Below, in pieces: positions 1 through 5,286 of a DNA stretch of 5,286 bases. The stretch comes from Cellvibrionales bacterium UBA1963. Its GTDB lineage: Bacteria; Pseudomonadota; Gammaproteobacteria; Pseudomonadales; UBA7434. Positions within the stretch are counted from its first letter, which is position 1, and each line of letters opens with the position of its first letter. The notes below the pieces were generated by a model. The model saw only the letters and a program-made list of their open reading frames with translations. It made no database searches and was not told where the DNA came from. The position numbers and the translations under genes are program-made. Location of the stretch: assembly GCA_002336035.1 (NCBI GenBank), contig DDED01000203.1:1-5286 (forward strand). The letters run 5' to 3'.

Positions 1-977
1 AAATCGTAACTGAAACCGTGCTGGATCATTTCTCCAATCGATCCCCAATCAGAGACCATTAAACCGCGATAGTCCCACTCGCCTTTTAAAATGGTGTTTT
101 GTAAATAACGACTGCCCGTGGCAGGAATGCCATCATGATCATTAAAGCTATTCATAAATGTTGCTACCCCTGCATCAGCAGCGGCTTTAAACGGCGGTAA
201 AATAACGTTGCGTAACGTGGTATCGCTCACATCAACTGTGTTGTAGTCACGCCCTGCTTCAGCAAAAGCATAGCCAGCAAAATGTTTCGCCGTTGCGGCT
301 ATGGTATTAATGTTAGCCAAATCGTCACCTTGAAAGCCTTTGACCCTAGCAACAGCCACCTGCGCTCCGAGATAAGGATCTTCACCCGCGCCCTCCATAA
401 CACGACCAAAGCGAGCATCACGGCCAACGTCAACCATGGGTGCAAATGTCCAATGTAAACCAGCAGCTGAGGCTTCAACAGCCGCAATACGCGCGCCTCG
501 CTCAATTAAAGTGAGATCCCAACTAGCGGTCTCAGCCAAAGGTATTGGAAACATCGTTTGATAGCCATGTATCACATCGTAAGCAAATAACAGCGGAATA
601 CCCAGTCGCGACTCTTCAACTGCGATTCTTTGCGCCTCACGCGTCGCCTCAACGGACAAAACATTTAACATCGAGCCCACGCCGCCGTTACGAAGGTGAT
701 GTAAACGCTGGGCATTGTAGTTGTCGCTATCAGACACTGGGCCAGTCACATCCCAGCTGCCATTATATTGATTTAACTGACCGATTTTTTCTGCCACTGT
801 CATCTGGTTAAGTAAAGACTCAACTTTTTTATCAATGACTTGATCCCCTAATTCATAACGGGAGAGCCCCTGATTTTCATCCGATTGACACGCGGACAAA
901 CTGAGTAAAATAGAAAGGAGTAAAAACAACGGAGAGGCTTGGAAAAACAACATAAATGAATGACTCTTAACTGACAT
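1..977 (-). CDS. bglX: BglX-like GH3 beta-glucosidase lipoprotein (partial, N-terminal part)
   Basis: This is a family 3 glycoside hydrolase that should release glucose from the non-reducing end of beta-glucosides by a retaining mechanism. The first 325 residues are visible; E. coli BglX has about 765, so the gene continues past base 1. Seen: a signal peptide with K4, a hydrophobic core (residues 9-26) and lipobox L27-S28-A29-C30, so the mature protein should be lipidated at C30. Q31 at +2 fits outer-membrane sorting. The (beta/alpha)8 barrel follows, with AYDVIHG (D134), DARFGR...EGAGEDPYL, K231-H232 in AKHFAGY, and VSDWGS, where D310 aligns with the BglX nucleophile. The ATG at 977 is preferred over the in-frame ATG at 953, because the shorter form would lose the basic n-region. 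The Shine-Dalgarno sequence is poor (AGG about 14 nt upstream). The gene has its own promoter (1020-1048). Family is very secure; the exact substrate (cello-, laminari- or other beta-glucan oligosaccharide) is not readable. Confidence 0.95.
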   Translation of the reverse strand, partial: MSVKSHSFMLFFQASPLFLLLSILLSLSACQSDENQGLSRYELGDQVIDKKVESLLNQMTVAEKIGQLNQYNGSWDVTGPVSDSDNYNAQRLHHLRNGGVGSMLNVLSVEATREAQRIAVEESRLGIPLLFAYDVIHGYQTMFPIPLAETASWDLTLIERGARIAAVEASAAGLHWTFAPMVDVGRDARFGRVMEGAGEDPYLGAQVAVARVKGFQGDDLANINTIAATAKHFAGYAFAEAGRDYNTVDVSDTTLRNVILPPFKAAADAGVATFMNSFNDHDGIPATGSRYLQNTILKGEWDYRGLMVSDWGSIGEMIQHGFSYD

Positions 978-1019
978 AATAATGAATTTAACCTAAATAA
1001 ATGTATTTGCAACCAGTAC

Positions 1020-1048
1020 ATTATAACTAATTTTTTTATATCACTCAA
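1020..1048 (-). promoter_or_regulatory. Predicted sigma70 promoter of the GH3 gene
   Basis: On the minus strand a TTGAGT -35 element (1048-1043) is followed by exactly 17 bp and a perfect TATAAT -10 element (1025-1020). Transcription would start near 1012, giving a leader of about 35 nt before the ATG at 977. The -35 element shares its first bases with the T-tract of the preceding terminator. No operator palindrome is obvious, so regulation by sugars cannot be inferred. Confidence 0.75.
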
Positions 1049-1068
1049 AAAAACGCAGCCTAAATGCG
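1047..1068 (-). terminator. Weak rho-independent terminator after the glycosyltransferase gene
   Basis: On the minus strand CGCA (1068-1065) pairs with TGCG (1057-1054) around a 7-nt loop, followed directly by seven T residues (1053-1047). It begins 13 nt after the stop codon of the QTMAN-like gene. The position and T-run are right, but the stem is only 4 bp, so termination may be partial. Confidence 0.45.
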
Positions 1069-1081
1069 ATAAAGTGGGTTA

Positions 1082-2200
1082 TTACTGTGCTTTAATGCAC
1101 GCTAAATACTGCTGATATAAATGCTTCCACTCAAAATCAGAAATGACTGCAGGTGACGGCCATTGATCTTGTTGCCATGCACGCAGACGCTCTAGCACGT
1201 TTGTAGCGACCTGCTCTCGATCATCACTAACACGGTAAAGATACGTCGAGGGGAAAATTTCTGGATACACCAGATGATCTGGCAATAATGGGATACAGCC
1301 GGCCTGCACCGCCTCTAATACTGCCAGACCTTGAAAATCATGCAGCGCCGTTGAAAGAACGATATCGCAATCAATTAATAATTTTCGATAATCAGTTAAT
1401 GATTCAACAAAACCCCAACGGCCAAGCTCAATTATATCTGACTGCTCTATGGCTTTTTTTATTGCTGAAAAGGCCTCTGGCTTCTTTCTGAACTGCTGGC
1501 CTACAATATTAAGCTCAACAACCAAATTGTCATCAGCCAATCGTTCAACAATTGCTAACAATAACTCTGGGCCTTTGTCGTATTCCCACCGATGATTCCA
1601 GAGTATCTTCAAAGGTGTGTTTTTGTTAACTGTTCGCGCTGTTATCTTTAGCTGATCTGAGTCAGTTAAAGGTTGTAATGGTACAGCCAAGACATGTGCC
1701 TTAGCTGAAATCTCATCGATCAAGGTGACGGGTATTTTTTCAGGAAATTTTTTCAATAAAGTTTCCAAACCATGAATAGCCGTACTGCGATTGAATTCAG
1801 AATTAAAACTTATTTGCTTAGCTGCAAGGCAGTTATAAAGAAAAACCATCTTTGCATCAAGATTATTTAGGAGATGCTGATCGAGCTTATTACTCAGCGG
1901 GTAAGAAAATTGATTTTCATGACAGTACAACCACAGGGGTGTGGCGGCCAACGAAGGAATCAAGCCTTTTAGCGTTGCCATATCAACCATCGAGGTGGCA
2001 ATAATAAGATCATAATCTGCTGCTAATATCGACCGTTGCTCAGCAAACCATGTCATTGGATTAGCCCGTACACGATAGCTAAAAAATCGTGGTGCTAAAG
2101 TTAACACTGTCCATTGATACTGATCAAATTCAGCAATCAATGATTCTCGCCAATAGCGATGACTCTGCGCATCATAGGCTGAAAGCAGTAATATTTTCAC
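1082..2200 (-). CDS. QTMAN/GTDC1-like glycosyltransferase (tRNA-queuosine alpha-mannosyltransferase family)
   Basis: This 372-residue GT-B glycosyltransferase has the architecture of animal GTDC1/QTMAN: an N-terminal DUF3524 domain (about 1-170) and a C-terminal GT4-type domain (about 195-340). Motifs shared with the human protein as I recall it are HENQ (94-97) followed by YP, FNSEFN (132-137), LWNHRWEYDKGPE (200-212), the donor-site segment HDFQGLAVLEAVQAG (287-301) and VYPEIFP (311-317). Human QTMAN moves mannose from GDP-mannose to the cyclopentene ring of queuosine-34 in tRNA-Asp. The same or a related hexosyl transfer is inferred here, not shown. The first acidic residue of the EX7E motif is Asp (D288, with E296). 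No signal peptide or membrane segment is seen, so it should be cytoplasmic. The start is GTG: an in-frame TAA at 2209-2207 excludes any earlier start, and MKILLLSAYD is the expected first strand. No clear Shine-Dalgarno sequence precedes it. It lies 37 bp after apeB, probably on the same transcript. Confidence 0.88.
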   Translation of the reverse strand: MKILLLSAYDAQSHRYWRESLIAEFDQYQWTVLTLAPRFFSYRVRANPMTWFAEQRSILAADYDLIIATSMVDMATLKGLIPSLAATPLWLYCHENQFSYPLSNKLDQHLLNNLDAKMVFLYNCLAAKQISFNSEFNRSTAIHGLETLLKKFPEKIPVTLIDEISAKAHVLAVPLQPLTDSDQLKITARTVNKNTPLKILWNHRWEYDKGPELLLAIVERLADDNLVVELNIVGQQFRKKPEAFSAIKKAIEQSDIIELGRWGFVESLTDYRKLLIDCDIVLSTALHDFQGLAVLEAVQAGCIPLLPDHLVYPEIFPSTYLYRVSDDREQVATNVLERLRAWQQDQWPSPAVISDFEWKHLYQQYLACIKAQ

Positions 2201-2237
2201 GACAAATTAATGATAACGTGCAAGGCTAAAGCACTGA

Positions 2238-3569
2238 CTAATGTCGACAAAGAAAATAAGTAAGCACTTTTTTCATACGTATGGGGTCATGACTGCCCGT
2301 CAATTCACGAATAGAATGCATGCCATAAGTTGGAATGCCAACATCCAAAGTTTTGACGCCAATTTCAGTCGCTGTTATTGGTCCTATGGTACTGCCACAA
2401 CCCATATCACTTCGAGTCACAAAGTTTTGTACTGGAATATTGCAACGATCACACAATGTTCTGAATATTGCTTGCGTCTCACTGTTAGACGCATACCGTT
2501 GATTAGCATTAATCTTAATCACTGGGCCGGCATTAATTAATGGACTGTGCAACGGGTCCATTTTATCAGTATGGCTGGGATGAAGTGCATGTGCGTTATC
2601 CGTTGAGACCAAAGTAGAGCGACTCATGGCACGAGCAAAATCTTCGGTGTCAGGCAGCATTCGCTGTAATGTTTGTTGCAAAAAAGGCCCGGCCGCACCC
2701 GCCGCAGAATTACTTCCCACTTCTTCATGGTCACTGCAAATGAGTAACGACCACTGTTGCTCGACCTCTTCACTAGCGGCAATAATAGCCATTAAATTAA
2801 CATAACAAGACAATAAATTATCAAGCCTTGACGCAGCAATAAAATCACCATGAATGCCTAGGGTGTTAGATGGCTGAGTATCATAAAAGAACAATTCATG
2901 ATCGAGTATCTTGCTGGCGTCAATGCCTGCATCGTGTAACTGTGTGAGCAACAATCGATGCAAGCTATTATTTTCATTATCATCACCACAAGCGAGCAAA
3001 ACCGGTAAATGGACTTGTGCATTGATTGATCGTTTTTGATTGGCATCGCGATCTAAATGAATAGCTAAGCTTGGAATAGTTGCAATTGGGCACTTAAAAT
3101 CGATTAATGAAAAATTCAGTTCGCCTTGCTCAGTTTGATAATGAATTCGCCCCGCAAGAGACAGATCACGATCAAACCAAGGATTTAATAACGCACCACC
3201 GTAAACTTCAACGCCTAAACGCCAACTGTTGCTTTGATGAATATCAGCATTAGGTTTGACTTTTAAACAGGGGCTATCCGTATGCGCCCCCAGCATATGA
3301 AAACCTTGCTCGGTCACACGAGCTTGGCCTTGTGTCCACGCGATAATCGATGACTGATTTCGTATGACATAGTATTTACCACCTGCATCTAACGTCCATG
3401 AGTCACGCTCTTGCAAGGCAATGAATTTAGCTTGATCGAGTAACTCCGCCATATTTTTAACCGCGTGAAACGGTGTGGGAGAACGATCAATAAAATCACA
3501 CATTTGAAGATTAAATTGCACTCTTGACGCGTGTTCAGCAGCGCTATCACTCTGGGGTTGTTTACTCAT
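2238..3569 (-). CDS. apeB: M18 family aspartyl/general aminopeptidase
   Basis: This cytoplasmic dinuclear-zinc aminopeptidase removes N-terminal residues from peptides, and related M18 enzymes often prefer acidic ones. The encoded 443 residues compare with about 429 in Pseudomonas ApeB, and similarity runs almost end to end. Expected metal ligands and catalytic residues are all visible: H96 in GAHTDSP, D250 in SRLDN, E282 (general base) and E283 in DHEEVGS, D324 in STDNAH, and H418 in GMHSIRE. Other M18 signatures are VEVYGGALLNPWFDRDLSLAGR near 120-141 (quoted in part: WFDRDL), INANQRYA and SDMGCGSTIGP. The ATG at 3569 was chosen. The frame stays open to an ATG at 3620 (17 more residues), but that extension has no family counterpart and no ribosome site. 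An AAAGAGA stretch lies about 11 nt before the chosen ATG. The first 20 residues are polar and probably flexible. The gene sits between the small hypothetical gene and the QTMAN-like gene. No residue is missing, so it should be active. Confidence 0.96.
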   Translation of the reverse strand: MSKQPQSDSAAEHASRVQFNLQMCDFIDRSPTPFHAVKNMAELLDQAKFIALQERDSWTLDAGGKYYVIRNQSSIIAWTQGQARVTEQGFHMLGAHTDSPCLKVKPNADIHQSNSWRLGVEVYGGALLNPWFDRDLSLAGRIHYQTEQGELNFSLIDFKCPIATIPSLAIHLDRDANQKRSINAQVHLPVLLACGDDNENNSLHRLLLTQLHDAGIDASKILDHELFFYDTQPSNTLGIHGDFIAASRLDNLLSCYVNLMAIIAASEEVEQQWSLLICSDHEEVGSNSAAGAAGPFLQQTLQRMLPDTEDFARAMSRSTLVSTDNAHALHPSHTDKMDPLHSPLINAGPVIKINANQRYASNSETQAIFRTLCDRCNIPVQNFVTRSDMGCGSTIGPITATEIGVKTLDVGIPTYGMHSIRELTGSHDPIRMKKVLTYFLCRH

Positions 3570-3678
3570 AGATTTATTATTCTCTTTAGTGTAAATGAGC
3601 CGATCTTCTCGACCCATCATTTTCTAACTGGCCAATTGATCAGCTTCATCATGTAAGTTACACGCTAGCATTAAAAAA

Positions 3679-4005
3679 CTAGACAAGTATGTCAACACCC
3701 ACAATATTGCTCGCTGAACTGAGTTCTGCTGTACTTTGCTGTAAACTGATATAAGATTCTATGGCCGTTTTCTGATTGTGTGGCAGGTGATCCAATGTCG
3801 CCAGTTGCCTGAACAAAACTTGCTGATTTTCAGCGCTATTCTGTAATTGATGACCCGGCTGTTTTATACCTGAGGGGTCAATCAATGGTCCCCTTACCGC
3901 AGGTTGCGTCGCCCCATTATCACTGCTTGGCTTAACCGCACGTTTAATCGCAACGGGCTCAGCAGAGGCTCTTGGCAGATAAAGGTTAGATAAAACAGTC
4001 AACAC
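3679..4005 (-). CDS. Small hypothetical protein with a GVD-type C-terminus
   Basis: I do not recognise a characterised family. The product would have 108 residues. Residues 1-60 are rich in Pro, Ala, Ser, Gln and charged residues and look disordered (for example PRASAEPVAIKRAVKP at 11-26). The C-terminal half looks ordered: LFRQLATLDHLP (64-75), an amphipathic segment NQKTAIESYISLQQ (77-90), then a last short strand IVGVDILV (101-108). I have an impression that gammaproteobacterial small proteins with a similar LP...Q..I..Y...GVD tail exist, but cannot name them. The start codon is GTG at 4005, preceded by a weak TGGA site 9 nt upstream; an in-frame TAA at about 4024-4026 blocks longer forms. 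There is no convincing signal peptide. Its location in a clean, otherwise gene-sized gap between uppP and apeB, on the same strand as both, supports it as a real gene. It may be the first gene of the apeB-glycosyltransferase transcript. Confidence 0.62.
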   Translation of the reverse strand: MLTVLSNLYLPRASAEPVAIKRAVKPSSDNGATQPAVRGPLIDPSGIKQPGHQLQNSAENQQVLFRQLATLDHLPHNQKTAIESYISLQQSTAELSSASNIVGVDILV

Positions 4006-4058
4006 AATAAATTTTCCAATTGATTACTGCTGCAATAATATGTGATGGTAAATGCATT

Positions 4059-4086
4059 AGTATAAAACGATGAACATTAATGCGAA
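4059..4086 (-). promoter_or_regulatory. Possible sigma70 promoter for the small gene-apeB-glycosyltransferase run
   Basis: On the minus strand TTCGCA (4086-4081, four of six consensus bases) is followed by 16 bp and TATACT (4064-4059, five of six). The predicted start near 4052 would leave a leader of about 46 nt before the GTG at 4005. The -35 element lies inside the right arm of the inverted repeat after uppP. This is a pattern match only, in an AT-rich gap where chance matches are common. Confidence 0.4.
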
Positions 4087-4105
4087 AGCCCGTTTTTTAC
4101 GCATT
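4079..4105 (-). other. Inverted repeat just after uppP, possible terminator or 3' stabilising hairpin
   Basis: AATGCG and CGCATT (six perfect pairs, 4105-4100 with 4084-4079) enclose 15 nt, in which three further A-T pairs can form across an unequal bulge. It starts 3 nt after the uppP stop codon, where a terminator is expected. On the minus strand it is not followed by a T-tract, so a canonical rho-independent terminator is not supported. On the plus strand a run of six T lies inside the loop rather than after the stem. Confidence 0.35.
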
Positions 4106-4108
4106 GTC

Positions 4109-4915
4109 TTATTGTATCAGCATTAATAAAAGCAGGCCTAAGCCCAATCGATACCAAACAAAGGGCATTAAACCGACCCGCTCTATTAACCGCAGAAATA
4201 TTCCTATGCACAAATAAGCGCTTACCGCCGAGACGGTTAAAGCGATTAACAAATGAAACCAAGAAAATGTTACCGTTTGCTGACTCAACTCAACAGCAGA
4301 AAGAGTGCCTGCCGCCAAAATAATGGGAATTGACAATAAAAAAGAGAAATGAGCGGCATCTGTTTTTGATAAACCCAGGAATAAAGCAGCGGTAATGGTA
4401 ATGCCAGAGCGTGATGTGCCTGGGATTAAAGACACGGCCTGAGCTAAACCGATACATAGTGCAATGCGCCAACTCAATCGTGCCCAATCCTTTCTTTTTC
4501 GACTTGAAAGCTCAGCCCAAGCCATTAACAAACCAAACAATACTGTACTCACGGCAATAACTTCGTTAGCGCGCAAATGAAGCGCTATATAATCTTTGGC
4601 TAACCAGCCAATCAATACTGCAGGCAGGGTGGCCAATATAATCATCCAGGCCTGAAAAGCATCGTCTGTCATCGGCAACGAACGAGAATGCTGACAATCT
4701 GCAAACCAAGCCACCGCTAAGCCCTGTATATCGTGTCGAAAATAAAACATGACCGCCATCAACGAACCAATGTGAACCGCCACATCAAATGCCAGACCTT
4801 GATCTTGCCAACCGAATAACTGAGACGGCAAGATCAGATGCGCCGAACTTGAAATAGGTAAAAACTCAGTGAGGCCTTGAATAAGCGCCAGAATGACTAC
4901 TTGAATGATGTCCAT
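4109..4915 (-). CDS. uppP: Undecaprenyl-diphosphatase (UppP/BacA)
   Basis: This inner-membrane phosphatase converts undecaprenyl diphosphate to the monophosphate, recycling the lipid carrier used for peptidoglycan, O-antigen and other surface polymers. Raised levels of the family give bacitracin resistance. It has 268 residues; E. coli BacA has 273. The (E/Q)xxxE motif is Q13-G-L-T-E17, followed directly by FLPISSSAH with H26. The second motif is PGTSRSG (165-171), with R169 matching the catalytic arginine of BacA. Hydrophobic segments fall near residues 1-16, 43-59, 88-106, 118-136, 149-165, 188-207, 219-241 and 251-268, as expected for this multi-pass fold. The start is the ATG at 4915, giving the usual MDIIQ-type N-terminus; its ribosome site is weak. 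The gene follows tsaB by 79 bp and may be co-transcribed with it. The Gln at position 13 is a normal variant in this family. Confidence 0.97.
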   Translation of the reverse strand: MDIIQVVILALIQGLTEFLPISSSAHLILPSQLFGWQDQGLAFDVAVHIGSLMAVMFYFRHDIQGLAVAWFADCQHSRSLPMTDDAFQAWMIILATLPAVLIGWLAKDYIALHLRANEVIAVSTVLFGLLMAWAELSSRKRKDWARLSWRIALCIGLAQAVSLIPGTSRSGITITAALFLGLSKTDAAHFSFLLSIPIILAAGTLSAVELSQQTVTFSWFHLLIALTVSAVSAYLCIGIFLRLIERVGLMPFVWYRLGLGLLLLMLIQ

Positions 4916-4994
4916 ATTACTGGCTACCGAAGATTAAAAAACGTGGCTATTCGATTAAGAGCTAATGGTTAAACTAAGAATGGCATATTAGCAC
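4916..4994 (-). other. tsaB-uppP intergenic gap, 79 bp
   Basis: This AT-rich gap contains one loose inverted repeat (GCTAAT at 4992-4987 with ATTAGC at 4966-4961, 20-nt loop) without a following T-tract. A TTTAAT -10-like hexamer is present but has no matching -35 element. I see no convincing terminator or promoter, which fits read-through from tsaB into uppP. Confidence 0.3.
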
Positions 4995-5286
4995 TTATGA
5001 AGTAACATTATCGCGTAAGTAACTCGGAATCAGTTGTTCGGCCTGAACAATGCCTTGCTTTGATAAAAACGCTTGCTCTGCAAGAGGCACAACGGCACAA
5101 GCATCAGGACCTATGGCAGTTAAGTCTTCACCTAATGAGATCCAGTGTGAAAACGGTGGTGTAATTTGATCCTGATAAGATAAGCCCTCACCGACCATGA
5201 GCAATGCAGGGGCGACCTCATTGGCTAACGAGTCGCTGATTGGATCGGCCGGCAAACTGATCAAAGATAATGACCCCGCCTCAAGG
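4995..5286 (-). CDS. tsaB: TsaB, tRNA threonylcarbamoyladenosine biosynthesis protein (partial, C-terminal end)
   Basis: Only the last 96 residues are in the window; the frame is open to base 5286, so the gene begins outside. TsaB is a catalytically inactive ASKHA-fold paralogue that pairs with TsaD, and with TsaE, to transfer the threonylcarbamoyl group to A37 of tRNAs reading ANN codons. The identification rests mainly on the ending IPSYLRDNVTS, which closely matches the P-V-Y-L-R-(N/D)-x-V tail of gammaproteobacterial TsaB. Support also comes from the preceding GEGLSYQ segment and from a helix (PLAEQAFLSKQGIVQAEQL) of the kind found before that tail. A TTG at 5264 could be mistaken for a start, but seven sense codons precede it in frame and TsaB is normally about 220-240 residues long. 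uppP follows on the same strand. Confidence 0.88.
   Translation of the reverse strand, partial: LEAGSLSLISLPADPISDSLANEVAPALLMVGEGLSYQDQITPPFSHWISLGEDLTAIGPDACAVVPLAEQAFLSKQGIVQAEQLIPSYLRDNVTS

Noticed and set aside
545..811. Plus-strand open frame of 88 codons
   Set aside because: Antisense to the GH3 catalytic domain; the translation looks like random shadow sequence.
848..1048. Minus-strand open frame of 66 codons overlapping the start of the GH3 gene
   Set aside because: It is in a different frame, begins with TTG inside the -35 element of the promoter and overlaps the lipoprotein signal peptide. The GH3 frame is intact, so no frameshift needs explaining.
2241..2540. Plus-strand open frame of 99 codons
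   Set aside because: It lies wholly antisense to the conserved C-terminal part of apeB, and its product shows no recognisable motif or sensible composition.
3570..3620. A 17-residue N-terminal extension of ApeB beginning at the ATG at 3620
   Set aside because: No ribosome site precedes it, the residues do not resemble family N-termini, and the ATG at 3569 has an AAAGAGA stretch upstream and already gives slightly more than the family length.
3630..3645. Three consecutive 6-bp palindromes (TGATCA, CAATTG, TGGCCA) before apeB
   Set aside because: Each is short and they do not combine into one larger symmetric site, so chance is the simplest explanation.
4109..4915. Gln13 in UppP as a lost catalytic residue
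   Set aside because: The family motif is (E/Q)xxxE, and Gln at this position is common in active gammaproteobacterial enzymes.
4961..4992. Inverted repeat GCTAAT/ATTAGC between tsaB and uppP as a terminator
   Set aside because: The stem is only 6 bp, AT-rich, with a 20-nt loop and no T-tract after it.

Overview
The window is a compact stretch of bacterial chromosome, probably from a marine gammaproteobacterium related to the Alteromonadales, Cellvibrionales or Oceanospirillales. That placement rests on the moderate-to-low GC, on protein sequences that resemble gammaproteobacterial versions (UppP with a QGLTEFLPISSSAH motif, a Pseudomonas-like ApeB, a BglX-like lipoprotein) and on the very short intergenic gaps. 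The genus cannot be fixed from the sequence. All six genes lie on the minus strand, so they are transcribed from high to low coordinates.

In transcription order the layout is: (1) 5286-4995, the C-terminal end of tsaB (t6A37 tRNA modification), cut by the window edge; (2) 4915-4109, uppP/bacA, undecaprenyl-diphosphatase; (3) 4005-3679, a small unrecognised protein of 108 residues with a conserved-looking C-terminus; (4) 3569-2238, apeB, an M18 zinc aminopeptidase; (5) 2200-1082, a GT-B glycosyltransferase of the GTDC1/QTMAN type (N-terminal DUF3524 domain), whose animal relatives mannosylate queuosine in tRNA-Asp; (6) 977-1, the first 325 residues of a BglX-like family 3 beta-glucosidase made as a lipoprotein, cut by the window edge.

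The transcription units suggested by the sequence are tsaB-uppP (79 bp apart), then the small gene, apeB and the glycosyltransferase (109 and 37 bp gaps) behind a possible promoter near 4059-4086. The GH3 gene stands alone behind a good sigma70 promoter at 1020-1048. That promoter shares bases with the T-tract of a weak terminator for the gene before it. No gap exceeds about 110 bp. I found no RNA gene, CRISPR array, insertion sequence or phage-like segment.

The genes are mostly housekeeping. The most interesting one is the bacterial QTMAN-like glycosyltransferase. Its presence raises the possibility of a glycosylated queuosine in a bacterium, and it sits about 2.8 kb from tsaB, another anticodon-loop modification gene. 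The small gene at 3679-4005 is the only one without a recognisable function.
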